Shown: piece after piece, positions 21,940 to 33,699 of the stretch
Layout of the letters: each line of letters opens with the position of its first letter
Position numbering within the stretch: the stretch's first letter is position 1
NCBI GenBank assembly: GCA_021234155.1
Contig: JAJEKV010000109.1
Location: 2,088,764 to 2,152,763, forward strand
From: Isoetes taiwanensis
Lineage: Eukaryota > Streptophyta > Lycopodiopsida > Isoetales > Isoetaceae
Length of the DNA: 64,000 nt
Direction of reading: 5' to 3'
Notes under the pieces: model-generated
Database searches by the model: none
The model's input: the letters and a program-made list of their open reading frames with translations, nothing else
What the model was told of the DNA's origin: nothing
Made by a program: the position numbers and the translations under genes

Positions 21940-22620
21940 TGCCGTAATCTTCGTGAGTAAGGAAGTTGATCCTCCATGACACACACAACAAATTCAATAG
22001 CCGGCCATGCGTTCATGAAAACATATTTCAAAGCACGCAGCAGCTATTATTGGCCGAATGAAGAAGCGTGTAGCTCGCTACATCAAGGAATGTCGCCTTT
22101 GTCGCCAAACCAAGCGTAACAACTTCAAATTCCGTGAGCTTTGGAGCCCTTAGCGTGCCAAACGCTAAGTGGGAGGTCATCGCATGGATTTCATCACAAG
22201 GTATCCAAGGACAAGAAGAGGGGAAGGATGCTTTGATGGTAGTAGCTCCATGTTGTTGAAGATGGCACATTTCGTGCCTTGCGTGACTACGATGATACAG
22301 CTATGGATACAAAGAAAGCTCTTCACCAAAGAGATCTTTAGGCTTCATGGCATGCCAAGGGAGATCATCTCCGACAGGGATCCGGTTCATGAGCCTTTGG
22401 CAAGACCTCTTTGCGACCATTCAGACGGTTATCCATGAGCACGGCGATCATCCTCGAGACGGATGGCCAAACGGAGCGACCAACGTAATTTTGGAGGACA
22501 TGCTACGAAACTATGTCCGAATAAACAAGGTATGTGGGAAGAATTTATTCACTTGGTGGAGTTTGCATACAATAGCACCAAGCAAGAATCATCCCAAATG
22601 TCGCTTATGATCAATTACGG
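21940..22620 (+). pseudogene. Ty3 integrase remnant
   Basis: Integrase joins element DNA to the genome. The zinc-binding H-H-C-C region is traceable at 21972-22110 (LHDTH, then ARYIKECRLCRQTK-like). The catalytic core follows: MDFIT at about 22184, IISDRDP at about 22363, and the TDGQTE-like sequence around 22460. They sit in different frames. Confidence 0.75.
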
Positions 22621-22869
22621 TTATCAATGCCTAACTCCGCACACTTGGCACAATCTCGTCAAAAGTAGAAGTCTCCCGCCAGATGTTGGGCCGATATGCG
22701 GCACCGTGGAAGAGGTGCGAGGGTATCTCCCCAGCAGAAAGGAGTCGGCAGAAGAGCATCGCCGACAAGCATCGAACAAATCGAGAATTCGGTTGGCGAC
22801 AATGTGTGGCTCAAGATCAAGGTGAAGCGAAGTCTCCGCGATCGGAAATTGTAAAAAGCTTGCTCCAAG

Positions 22870-23334
22870 GTGGGCGGACCTTTCAAAATAGTCCAGAGAG
22901 TAGGTAACCAATCCTACAAGCTAGAATTGCCGCCGCACCTAAAGATTCATAAGGTCTTCCACGTGAGTTTACTGAAGAAGCACACTCCAAACCCAGACGA
23001 AGTCTTGGACACTCCAACGTTGTTGGAAATGACGGAGGAGGAGCTGGAAATAGTTCCAGAATTGATTCTTGATAAAGCTTTCAAGAAAACAAGGAGATCA
23101 GAGTTCCTTCAAAGATTTGGTCAAGTGGAAACACTTGCCGCTGGAAGACGCCACGGGGTACTTGAGAAAGACCTAGTAAAGAAGTATCCACAGCTCATGG
23201 AGCAATGGGACGGCAAAAAGTCATCTCCGAAGAAATCGCTCGTGCATGTCGATTTGTGTAGATTAATTCTATGTGTAGTTAAGATTAATCCACGCGATGC
23301 AACCTATGCTAGGTATGGGGTGCATGCGTTGTAA
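22870..23334 (+). pseudogene. Integrase C-terminus with chromodomain-like tail
   Basis: The best-kept frame of the element (154 codons). It starts with GPFKIVQRVGNQSYKLELP and KIHKVFHVSLLKKHTP, the standard GPF/Y module of Ty3 integrases. A segment with PELILDKAFKKTRRSEFL and KDLVKKYPQLMEQW follows. The spacing is that of a chromodomain of chromoviruses, which steers insertion. The aromatic core between these two pieces has been altered, apparently by indels. Confidence 0.75.
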
Positions 23335-24131
23335 CCGATGATGAGACCGCCACGGTGATCTCTAGGGCGGGTGTAATGTCGATGTAGGCATGACCGCTTC
23401 CGCTTGGAAGAGTGGAAGGTAGATTAGAAAGTCTACTGCTCCACTAAGTAGACGACCCTCGAGAGAAAGGAGGTCATGGAAGGATGCATTCATAGGAAAA
23501 GCACCTCTAGCCCCATATATGCTTTGATAGGAGGAATCTGCCTTCACGCCCCCATACCTGGAAGGACCTATCCTCCACGCCGGGCAACTAGGGTGTAGGC
23601 ATGAGAGGCATATAGGCATTTAGGCTGGCCTCCTCGGCCATTATGGAAGATTCATCCTCTTCCTACACCGGAGATTAGCCATGCATCCATGTAGATAGGT
23701 GGGGTGGTCACCATATAACCAAAATTTTATTAATAATTAAATGGTACTAACGTAGTGTCGAATTCACAGCCAATAGAGCGCCCGAGGGCAAGGAGGTCGA
23801 AGTTATGAAGACTTGCAACACAAATTTTGTTGGAATGTGTTGCAAGGAATGAAGAGTACCCTGACGTTAATTTGAATTTTGATAAACTTAATTGCCATGA
23901 TAAGTGAAGTATTGAGTAACCCGTTTTAATGATGTTGTGAATTGATAAGTTATTTCATAATATAATCGCGTAATAATGTTCTAAAAAATATTACCTTAAG
24001 GTAATGTTAATAAATGTGTAAATGTGATAGGAGTATATTACATGTATCGTGGTGATTGCAAAAGTTAGGAAGATCCCAAGGTGGGGAGACCCGCGATGTG
24101 CGCTGGACAAAGATCATTTCATTTGGGAGAA
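23335..24131 (+). other. 3' untranslated interior and polypurine tract
   Basis: No coding after the chromodomain-like frame. The purine-rich TTTGGGAGAA at 24122-24131 directly abuts the 3' LTR and is the likely plus-strand primer. A second purine run, GGTGGGGAGA at 24080, lies 50 bp upstream. Confidence 0.55.
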
Positions 24132-25797
24132 TGTGACGTTCCAAAGACAAAGATACGGTCCCGTGATCGAGCATCAGCCGCTTGGGCACGCGCATACACG
24201 CCATCCCCGACCGACGGTACGACATATAGCCAAGTGGGTAGCCCTAGGGGCAACTTGCTAGAAATGTGCATTGGCATTAATGTGCACATTTACCAATGTA
24301 CACATTAATGTGGGCACACATTTCCATATGGACACCTTATGCCAAGTGGGCCATACCCATAGGTGCAATTAATGTGCACATTTTCCAATGTGCACCTTCA
24401 TTAATGTGCACACATTTCCATGTGGGCACATTTTGCCACCTAGCCATTAATGGCAAGTGGGCCCATTCCCAATTATCCCACATGCCAAAAGGGGATAATT
24501 GGAAACCCTAACCAACCCCATGTCTATTTAGGAGGGGAAACCCTAACTTGCCCAATTTCGCTTTCTAGGGCTTTTAGAACTCGCTTTGGCTGCCTCAAGA
24601 GCCAAAACCGCATCCCGCATCACCGAAAGTGAACTATACCCCTTAGTTTCCCTTGATTCGAAGCGTTTTCAGCCAGATGGTCGAGCTCAGTCGAGGAGTC
24701 CCTCAAGGATCAGATTTAGGCAATTTAATAGCTTAAACCCTCTTTTTAGTCATAAAATCAAAAGGTTTAGCCTATTAAATTGCTCATAAGCCTTCTAGAT
24801 CTCTAGATACCACCGACTCTAACTAAAGAACCTAACTCTATGATATAGATTAGATCTTGTTCTTTTAGTTCTCTTATGATGTATGTGGATGAGGTATCTC
24901 TATGAACTCCTTGTATTGGGAAGGGGGTAGAGACCCAAAGCTTGGTAGTGGATGCTCCTAGATTAGCCTCTAGCACCATATAGATTCGCCTGTGGTACAA
25001 GAGCCACAATCGGGTTGTGGGTGAAGGGGCTAGACTGGCTCATAAGGAGGTTCGTGTCCCTCGACTCTTGAACCACCTCTGGGCGTAAAGTCTCACCGGG
25101 ATCATTGAGACTAGGTCTAATGGCTTGCCACCGAGTGTGGGTAGGCATGGGCCTCGACACCCGTGAAGTGGGGTTCACTTTCCATTGGGTTCAAGCTCTA
25201 ATAAGAGCAAAGGGCTCTCTAGTCTCCTTGAGTCAAGATGTAGATCTCTCTGAGGGAGTGATCCCCCTGCCCCATCGGACCCGGGAGATGTAACCCGTGA
25301 ATAGCCCTTTGGCTATGCATCCCGCGGCTACAGTCCGGGCCCCAACACTTTTCAACCTACTGCAAAGTGCACTGTGAGGGCGGATGGAGTGGACTACCCA
25401 TTGCCAAGTTCTTATGCCCGCCCAAATCCATTGTCATGAATTCATGCCCAATGAACTCGAGACCCAAGCTTGTCGTACCCATCCCCCGTGGTTCCGAGCC
25501 TTGGGTAGGATTCCCTAAATGCATTGTGCTGATCATTGTCTATGCAGATGTGATGTACCACCGTGAGGGGGGATATATGTGTTGCTCTTATATCTTGACA
25601 TGTATGTTTACGCTTCGCGGCTAGGTAGGCCCCGAGGAGGCGGGGTGAAATGACCCTTCACTCTTCCCAATCGGAACCCGTTACTTACTTGGGGTGTTAT
25701 GTGGAGGGCCCCGGTATGGCATAGAGTCGGTATGGGGGAGAACTCCTGTTTGTATACGATGGGTGCACCGTGTATCACCGCAGTAGGACGCGTCACA
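24132..25797 (+). mobile_element. 3' LTR of the Ty3 element (1666 bp)
   Basis: It starts TGTGACGTTCC and ends GGACGCGTCACA, pairs with 12392-14162, and is followed by AGTAG. Long stretches are identical to the partner. Differences are concentrated in short blocks of unequal length, for example after CCAAAACCGCATCCC and around CCAACAC. Confidence 0.9.
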
Positions 25798-25802
25798 AGT
25801 AG

Positions 25803-26410
25803 CATGATCTTGCATTGCAAGGAACAAACAAAAAAGATCAAACACGAACAGACCTGAAACGATTTTTTGAGTGTCTCTCCTGAATAAGCCACGCTAAGAA
25901 GGCGTCTTGCGGTTGCTGTCCGTCATTGTAGAACCGTAAAAGCCACTCCACCGGGAATAGCAAAGGCATCACCCTGTTGTTGAGCTTGAACTCACTTCTA
26001 CGTTACCTGTAAGTCGCTGGTTCTCGGCTAGACCAAGTATTACAGACCACGCACGCACAAACGCATTTTAGAAGCAAGGAACGAAGTCTCTTAAACCCAA
26101 AAACAATCTTACCTTCAACCACAAATGCGGTGAGAATTGCGTAGACAGGAAGAGCCAAAGCTGCCGAGTTAACGGTAACTCACGCAAGCCTCAAATCCAG
26201 CACGGCGAAGAGCTCCCTCTGCCTTCTTTCCTCTTCTTCCTAATTCAATCGGGCGGCTCCTCCTCCGTCTCTTGGGGCGTCTCTCACGGCGTCTGCCGGG
26301 ATCCTCTTCGCCGACCTGAATGAATGCTCCCTCCTCCGTCTTGGGGATCCGTGAATCGGGTGCTCCCTCCCTCCATCTTAGGGATCCACGAGAAAAGGAC
26401 ACGGTAGAGT
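25803..26410 (-). pseudogene. Bicupin pseudogene, copy A, 5' half
   Basis: This continues copy A on the far side of the Ty3 element. About 25855-26010 holds the first-cupin strand with EWLLRFYNDGQQPQ-like sequence. About 26120-26210 holds the strand corresponding to VNSAALALPVY, with a GTAAGATTG donor after it. About 26169-26402 gives an N-terminal part rich in arginine (RRRERRPKRRRRSRP) and glycine. The first cupin thus follows a basic N-terminal extension. No convincing start codon or signal peptide is seen. Confidence 0.65.
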
Positions 26411-26880
26411 CGAAAAGCGGTTTGCGTCACTTAATGGTCGAAATTTCTACGCAATCAAGTGTATAAAGTAAGTAGCATGATTTTGCATTGCAAGGAACAA
26501 ACAAAAAAGATCAAACACGAACAGACCCTGAAACGATGAGTGTCTCTGCCAGAATAAGCCACGCTAAGAAGGCGTCGCGGGTTCTTTGTCGTCATTGTAG
26601 AACCGAAGCCACTCCTCAGGAATAGCAAAGGCATCACCCTTGTTGAGCTTGAACTCACTTCTCGCTATTGCCGCTGCTGGTTCTCGACTAGACCAAGTAT
26701 TACGGACCACGCACCTGGGAACAAATGCACTTTAGAAACGATACCAAGTTAAAGTATTAGCAAGCAAGGAGCCCAAAAACCAATCTTACCTTCAACCACA
26801 AATGCGAGGGCATGAGAGTTGAAATAGACAAGAAGAGCAAGGCTGCCGGAGTTAACGATTAAGTACGTGGCGAACGCCCC
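26411..26880 (-). pseudogene. Bicupin pseudogene, copy B (partial)
   Basis: It holds the intron, cupin-1 middle exon (about 26525-26690) and the LALPVYFNSHAL-type exon (26790-26870) only. It starts abruptly inside the intron equivalent of copy A and is fused to the N-terminal part of copy A. The same fusion recurs at 43800 (copies F and G), so it predates the segmental duplication. Confidence 0.65.
26471..26475. other. Paralogous empty insertion site
   Basis: Here TCAAGTGTATAAAGTA is followed by a single AGTAG and then CATGAT and TTGCATTGC without interruption. At 12391 and 25798 the same flanks are parted by the Ty3 element with AGTAG on both sides. It is a natural pre-insertion control. 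Confidence 0.9.
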
Positions 26881-27150
26881 CATCCCGATCTCCTGAGGGG
26901 TTGGGCCATTGGCGTGTGGGGGCTCTCATGTCCGCTTTTGCTGGCGTGGGTGGTGCCCGGTACTTGGTCCCGGGCTGCGTGGTGTGATCCGGCTATTCGA
27001 GGTGGGGATCCGTGCTTGGTCCCCAGTCGCCGCTTCGCCATTTGTTGGCGTGGAGGCACAAATACCTTCATCTTGCCAAGGTTATGGCTGCATGACTGAA
27101 GATTCTTTGAGGGGCCTTAAACCCGCACCCAATTCAGAAGAGTCTTTTTA
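26881..27150. repeat. GC-rich block paired with 44240-44535
   Basis: A GC-rich segment with CTTGGTCCCCAGTCGCCGCTTC and AAATACCTTCATC has a rearranged counterpart at 44240-44535. It joins bicupin copy B to the long repeat starting at 27151. Short ORFs on both strands are not recognisable. Confidence 0.6.
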
Positions 27151-28990
27151 GAAGAACTAGCTTGCAAGTTTTATCTCAGTGGAGAGCATTCTTGACCAAG
27201 TTTTGTCTTCGTTTCCTGCACTTTTAAACAGATAGGCAATACAAGAAAATTTTATTCATAGGCAAAAGGAGAAAATGCCACAAGATAGAGGCCACTCGTG
27301 CTATCTCCCGCCTTCGATATCTCCCGCCTTAGGAAGTCATGAGATATCTGATCAGCTCGGCAAAAGTTGTCAACACCTCTGCTCCTAGGCAATGTCAGGT
27401 TGGAGTTCCAGAGTCACTATGGTTGCTTCCATACTCACCTCGTTGGAACTTAGACCCCACTTCAAGGTCTAGTTCCCTTATCCTACCCTTGAATCTTCAA
27501 TTCATGTACTATGCCATTTGACTCCATAATGACAGTTTCTCCGGCATTACATTGAAAACATAAAAAACTATCCCATTTGCCTTGTTCTAAAAGTAGAAAT
27601 GTCAGAGATGACACCAAATAATAAAATTGTTAGTTCTCCTGAAAGCCTTGCAAGTTGAACTTTTCTCGTTGCAATGCAACAGGGATTGTCTCGTAGCTCA
27701 TAGTACTTTATCTTTGGAGTGACCTCATTACCGTGTTTCTGATACCACCATAAGAGGGTGGGAAGGATTTCCCCATAACATCCGAATGTTTTGGTGGAGT
27801 TGGTGAGTCCACAGTGGTTAAGGAACGCTGCAATATTCTTTAGATTACTAGACATTGATTAGATTCTTCATTTTGTACTTTTCTTGCGATTGAACTTCAC
27901 AAAACATAAAGGTTTGAAATTCCTAAAACCTTGACACAAGGGAAAAAAGCAATTTAGAAACCACATCATGCAACTAGTATGAACATTCTTGACCAACCAC
28001 TAGATAATATTAGTTCAAAATCACGCTTAAGAAATAATGCAACACCTGGAGCATAGATATGGTAGTTGTGGTTACTAATAAACATAGAAAACTATGCTCA
28101 AGGTTAGTGTTGACTTAGAAACAAGTGTATAATAAAAGCAACAAAGAAATGTTTGCGGCGGCCATTTCTTATATGTTTTAAATGACGAGGGCAATTTTTA
28201 GAATCCAATGGACATGCATATCCATCTCTTTATATTTCATTAGATACATTTCATGCCCTAATTCCCAAGCATAAAATCCACAAGAAGCTTAATGAAAAGA
28301 TCACAAAATTTGTATTATATCGTGTTGTTCCGACTCGTTGAACTAACAACAAAGTCGTCTTTATCAATTAAAGAATTTATCAAAAAAGCACGCGCCTTCA
28401 ACACTTTATACAAACAATTTTGATATAAGAATACAAAGTCAAGTGGTTGAAGTGATGTCGAACCTTTAAATCATCAATATCACATTATTGCTTGATTTAT
28501 GTTAGTGGCACACTCTTCCAGCCAGAATTGTATATAGTACTCCATAATTTGACAACGTCTATCAGAATGGACTACTAATAAGCATATAAATAAACTCGTA
28601 GCAAAACCATCTTGCAAAATCAAACATGATTTTTAAACTAAGTAAGGCATTAATATCATATAAGTTAATGATAAATTAGCATTAGATATCATCCTAAATT
28701 ATAGTATTAAAAATATTGGCTAAAAAACCATCTCCCAAACTAATGATGATTTTAATATAAGATATAGAATTAGTATCAAAATCATGATATAACTAGTAAT
28801 GACTCTACAAAACCTTGAAGAACATATGGTTTTTTCTAACATTACAATTTATTTGTATTAAAAAACACACTTATACTAGTTTTCATGGCACACCATAACA
28901 AGTGGGTATGCATATTAATGGCCAAATTTAGACACCACAAGTTATTCTTATAGTTAAGAAATGCCCACAAGCAACATGCATAAAAAAAAA
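27151..28990. repeat. Segmental duplicate, left copy
   Basis: This 1.84 kb matches 44536-46360 from AGAAGAACTAGCTTGCAAG to AGAAATGCCCACAAGCAA in the same orientation, with many short indels. It includes a minus-strand frame at 27568-27855 (95 codons, with EVTPKIKYYELRDN and KVQLARLSG). Its counterpart is at 44979-45182 (EVTPKDKYYDSEQ, REKFNLQGFQEE). The shared piece might be an old exon, but I do not recognise it. The rest is AT-rich and non-coding. Confidence 0.8.
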
Positions 28991-29038
28991 AAAAAGCCCT
29001 TTAAGTCCGGTTTATACGAAGAAAAGGACCTAAGCCCT
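28991..29038 (+). repeat. Short direct repeat AGCCCTTTAAGTCCGG
   Basis: AGCCCTTTAAGTCCGG occurs at about 28996 and again at about 29034, right after a poly(A) run at 28983-28995 that ends the segmental duplicate. Confidence 0.6.
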
Positions 29039-29758
29039 TTAAGTCCGGGTTTTGAAATAAAAGACTTTCAAATCAGCCTTGACTAGATCCAGTGACGATC
29101 CAACCCAAGCAATGATTTGAGCTTGAAAAACCATCTCATAGAGGCTAAAAGCCAATGTACAAGAAAAACATCCGTAAATAAGATGATAAAAAGATAAGGA
29201 GTTAGCTAAATCAATATTAAAACATGACCAATGAAAACCATCTTTTTTAGAACCAAGTAACATTTTTAGGATCATGACACGTGAGTAGAGCAAGTCACGT
29301 ATTTACTCAAATACCTTAAATAGGAGCTTGCAATAAAGACAAATCTGAAATTTAAATATAAGAGAGTACACCATATTATCCATAATGTTTGAGCTTACAA
29401 AGTACAACTTAGAATATTAATGACGTAATCTTGCAAGTCCAAGACTATTTTATAATAACATATATGAAGCAAGAAGTTTAAAAAAAAGAATTTTAGCCAC
29501 CTATTGTGGTGAAATAGCAGTACATAACAAATTAAATCATAGAAAGTTGATAGATGTCACCAAGACGCTAACATCCAAATATAATCTACTTTGAGATTTG
29601 AGCAAAGATTCTTGCTGGGTTGAACACCATGAAAAATACCATGGAGGAAAGATTCGGTTACCGCAGTGGAACCAAATGCAAGTTAGCCTTAAGAAGGGTA
29701 AATGTAAGCCACAAACATGTAAGCAATGAATCATTCCGCTTAACGCCCTTCCTACCAT
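29039..29758 (-). pseudogene. Possible C-terminal remnant of an L1-type LINE
   Basis: Minus frames 29537-29758 (with WFHCGNRIFPPWYF) and then 29039-29293 (with SFYHLIYGC and SLYEMVFQAQIIAWVG) fall in the order and style of the region after the reverse transcriptase in plant L1 elements, including its zinc-binding zf-RVT end. Spacing is distorted and key cysteines are not all visible, so this is tentative. Confidence 0.35.
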
Positions 29759-30780
29759 TAATTAAAAAAATGATCTAAATATGATACCAGAAAAAAAAGC
29801 GAAAAAAGAAGGTTGATACAATATATAAAAATCTTGCAAGAAAGCTTCCATTGTTAAATCAAAACGAAGTCAATAGCCATATCATTGACCATATACAAAA
29901 TTACTTGTTAGGACTTTAGCTAGTAACATCAGCGGCGGTACCTAAGTCACCTCAAACTTATGGTAAGGTAAAGATCTTCCAACCGCTTATTTCATATCCA
30001 TAGTACTTCCTAAATATAGATCTATTAACGGCTAGCTATATATATTTGGATCAAAAAGACCCCTAGAACTCTTGTTGATACTAGCATAAAACATAGGTTC
30101 GGATATTTTTACAAATAATAACGGTGCACCCAACCCCTAGACATCTAAGTCGAGAGATAGGCTAATAGAGTATATTATAAAGGTTAAGAAAAGACATCCG
30201 GAAAACTTCAAGACAAACAAACTTTCTAAATAAGAGAGAATGACTCGGCATGAATAGGGATTAACAAGTTAATGGAAAGAAGAGCCCTATATAAAAAGCA
30301 AGAAGCGGTCCCCGCTGAATCAAGACCCGAGGGAAATCTGAGAATAAAGAATTCAGGGAAAAGAACACAGTTCGTCATGCTTCTGTCAAGTTGAATATGT
30401 AGCATAATAACGGGGGTTTTGTGTTTTTTTATGCGCTTTCACAAAAGTTTTCCTAAGATTTCATGGCGTATTGAATGGATGTACTAATGCGCATATCTAG
30501 AGCGCACCATTTCTTAGTCGCTGATTTACTTTTTTTTCAATGGTCCAACATCCAAGGCCTACAACAAAAGCCCTCTTTTTATTTTAGGGGCTGAACATGC
30601 AAAGCCCTCGTGGATAGTGCATTTTAGGGACGAACAGGCTTGCAAATTGCACAACAGTGTGATTAGCAAGATAAGATTACAAAAGTCGTGAATATGCTAG
30701 CAAGAAGAGAATACAACATGAAAGCAAGAAAGGCAATCGGACTAATGTATACTCCAAAGATCTACTAGGATCAAAGATCC
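29759..30780. other. AT-rich interval, nothing recognised
   Basis: Short unsupported frames only. A run of T at about 30425-30435 and another at about 30529-30537 are the only low-complexity features. Confidence 0.5.
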
Positions 30781-32110
30781 TTTCAAGTCTTGGTGAGGGT
30801 TGGGATGCCGCTGGTTTCCGCTGAAGAGGAGAAATCATGTGGTTGTAAGCCGCCCTTTCTTTGTTTGTTTGCTTTTCCTTTCCCCTTCATCAGCCAAATC
30901 GAATCCCACACGACGAATTTTGGCTCGATGGATGCAATTTTCAAGCCGAGGTCATTTTGAGCCGAGCCATAGCTCAAGATGGACGAGGTCATGATACCCA
31001 CACACCGCCATGGCCACCCATTCGGTCGCTTCATGGATCCGCTATCACCATCAACAAAGAACGCTTATTACAACCGCTCTCTCGTTGCCGACTCACATGC
31101 CGTGTTCAAGAATTTTTCCCATCCCTAAAATGCAAATTTTCTGTGAATCTCTTTGTTTTAATTCAACTCAGATCAGAAAGACCAAACCATTTTCGGATCA
31201 AAAATGGAGCCTTCCACAAGATCAAAACCTCAAAGCGGGTTTTTGGCCGATGAAAGGGCCCCATGGAGCAATTAACCAAGAAGAAGAAACAGAGAGCAAA
31301 TGGTGGACATGGTGGTTCATTTCCTCGTCTGAGAATACCTGCATCACAATGCCTTCTCTAGCTCACCATACACCCTCTCTGCTTTAGCCCCAAACATGTG
31401 TTTCCCAGTCTCCCCGCCAATTCGAAAAAGGTTGAGCCCCACAAGATTCAAACCTTGTGAGATGACTGCAATTTTGAATCCACAAATTAAGATAGTGAAA
31501 CATTTTGTGATGCCGCCACACGCTTTGATCAGAATGACACCATAGCCAAGACTTGCAAAGTAAGCTTGATGAAAGAGTAAGCTTGACCAAAGAAGAAGAT
31601 AATCCTTTACAAATTCTACCGAGTTATACAATGATCCAGCTGCTGACTTTATTATTATAAGAAGATTTTGCCTCGCTAAAGCTAAGTGGCTGATGAGCCT
31701 ATGAATCCTTCTCAGCCATGCCATCCCATCATCACAATGTATAGTTCCTTCCATGGTTAGAAGCCACCAGCGCTGGGAATGTGTAAAAGTCACGCTGGCA
31801 CCTACTCCTCCAAGGCCTCCTCCCTAAGAAACCCTACCGTATATTTGATACTCTTGTTCATATAGAAGCTCTTCAGAGGCCGGGCAAAAGCACACATGCA
31901 CGGATTTGACCTGGGATTTAACAAAGATTGGTTTCTTTGAAAAACTCGCTGGAGGTACCGCCGATGGGAACAAGAGCTGAATACGGCAGCCAGCCGCACC
32001 TTTGCTTGTGGAAAGGAGCACTGCTCGTATGAAGAGTGGCTCCGCCCTTCCCCGACTGGCCTGGTGCGAGATGCAACAGGTAATTTTACAACTCTTAATC
32101 ATCTAATGTT
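30781..32110. other. Coding-like block of unknown function, partly duplicated
   Basis: Frames of 100-150 codons occur on both strands (30861-31253 plus; 31344-31793 minus). The minus frame has hydrophobic stretches such as NLLIIIKSAAGSLYNSV and FTILICGFKIAVIS. I recognise neither. The part 31260-31640 is repeated at 32508-32815. The plus frame at 31990-32090 ends near a GGTAATTTT donor-like site. Confidence 0.3.
31260..31640. repeat. Local duplicate, left copy
   Basis: CCATGGAGCAATTAACCAAG, AAATGGTGGACATGGTGG, the GTGAAACATTTT region and AAAGTAAGCTTGATGAAAG recur in the same order at 32508-32815. The two copies differ in what lies between these blocks. Confidence 0.75.
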
Positions 32111-32507
32111 TAAGTTTAATTGAGTAAATGACATGGGTAATCCTCAAGAGCAGAGTTGGGGAAGCTTGATGCTCTTCGTAGCCTTAGATCAAATCGCCTA
32201 ATGAAACTTTACTTTTCTCGCCAGCTTGTCCAACCTTAGGCTAGTAAATCCTGAACGACAATAACTTTCTTGAGGTATATTCCTTCTAACATAAGCTTTC
32301 TTGGACGGCTTGAGGCCTTAAGCATTGGTCACAATTGATGAATATCGAGTACTCCAAAATTCAGTGGCCCACTCGTAATAGTGTCGCAGCAAGAAGCAGA
32401 AAGCAATCGCCCCAAATCTCTCCTTCAAGACGCTCTTCCTTTCTACCTAATGGCTGTAAGTCCTCTCTCGCTTTTATTTTTGTTTATGCAATAAAGCCGA
32501 CGAAGTA

Positions 32508-32815
32508 CCATGGAGCAATTTAACCAAGAAGAAGAAACAGAGGAAGACCAAGGAAGGTTAGATTTCAATGCACCTATAAGGTCCCTTCGCACACGCAGTA
32601 AATGGTGGACATGGTGGTTCATTTGTGAAACATTTTCTCATGTCACGACACGCTTTAGGAACATTTTCATGCCGCTACACGCTGATCGTAATGACAATTA
32701 TAGCCGTGACTTGCAAAGTAAGCTTGGATGAAAGACTAAGCTTTGACCGCTACAAGAAGATAACCTTTACAAATTCTACCGAAAGTTATACACTGATCTA
32801 CCAACCACATGAACT
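32508..32815. repeat. Local duplicate, right copy
   Basis: Counterpart of 31260-31640, 1.2 kb away and in direct orientation. It holds a plus frame of 73 codons (32510-32731, with TRSKWWTWWFICETF) that is shared only in part. Function unknown. Confidence 0.7.
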
Positions 32816-33224
32816 TTGATGTTAGGTGGAAGATTTTCCCATTTTCTTTTTCTTATGTAGTTAGGCCCATGTTTTTTAATATAACAATCAACACACAACT
32901 ACCATTAAATATTATTAACATTAACCATTGCATTTGACACATTTAAATTGTAACTTCCCCCTTAAACCCCCTTGGTTTGGGTATATTCACACGGGGTTAC
33001 GAAGTACGAGCTCTAAAAATATATTTACAATACATGTATAAAATTAACACCATTAAGTACATTCCTTCCTCAAACTCATAGTATTTTGCAAATTTTGGTC
33101 ATACAAGATACAAAAACTTGTACATGCATACCCCACAAACGATCGCCATAACGGCCCGTAATCACCGGTGCATCAAGGATCATATTAAGAGGCAATCTCC
33201 GCCTGCTTATTTATAAGTAGCAGA
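32816..33224. other. AT-rich interval, nothing recognised
   Basis: No gene or repeat could be supported. AACTTCCCCCTTAAACCCCCTTGG near 32950 is pyrimidine-rich but unassigned. Confidence 0.5.
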
Positions 33225-33520
33225 GCTCCCTTCCCTCAAGAATAATAGAGGGTTTAGCAACACAAATCAAAAAACAAAAATAATCGCGATCAAAAAGACA
33301 TATGAAGAGCTCCCACTCGAGCTCCTTACATATATATCGATGAACAACATATATATTATATATATTTAGAACCCCTATATTAGAAGAGCACAATAAAGCA
33401 AACCCTTTCTAAATAGATCTCCTTATGGCTTGAGTCGGAAAGATTTTCATTTACCTCATCCAAGTCTCGCTGTCAGGAATTTCTCAACCAACCGTTTTCA
33501 AGCCAAATGCATTAGATTAC
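33225..33520 (-). pseudogene. Bicupin 3' fragment, copy C
   Basis: It matches the 3' UTR and last exon of copy A (AGAGCTCCCACTCGAG, TATATATTTAGAACCCC, TCATCCAAGTCTCGCTG, AAGCCAAATGCATTAGA). Only the last exon is left; the rest of the gene is missing. Confidence 0.7.
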
Positions 33521-33699
33521 TTTTGTAGGCAGATTTATTACCATGTCATATCCATTGTTTAATGTTGGGCATAATAAGATCGTCCTTAAAACCATATTAC
33601 ACCATAATAGTTCTATTGCTGCTATAAGTTTACTAAATCCTGTAATATGCATGAAACTTCTCATAAAACCATGAGGTTTGTAAATAAACCATCATAACA

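Larger units (their letters stand above)
12392..25797 (+). mobile_element. Ty3-type LTR retrotransposon, 13.4 kb, complete ends
   Basis: The element has two long direct LTRs (12392-14162 and 24132-25797), a degenerate tRNA-Met primer site, two extra modules, then gag, protease, reverse transcriptase, RNase H and integrase remnants in that order, and a chromodomain-like tail. Integrase after reverse transcriptase defines Ty3. The LTR ends mirror each other (TGTGACG and CGTCACA). It sits in an intron of a bicupin pseudogene with the duplication AGTAG. Coding parts are full of stops and frameshifts, so it is not autonomous now. The interior is 9.97 kb, about 4 kb longer than a gag-pol needs, because of the two modules. 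Confidence 0.9.

Noticed and set aside
23360-23390. Second 3' LTR start at GGGCGGGTGTAATG
   Set aside because: It looks like a purine tract plus TG, but no matching 5' LTR exists; the pair at 12392/24132 explains the element.
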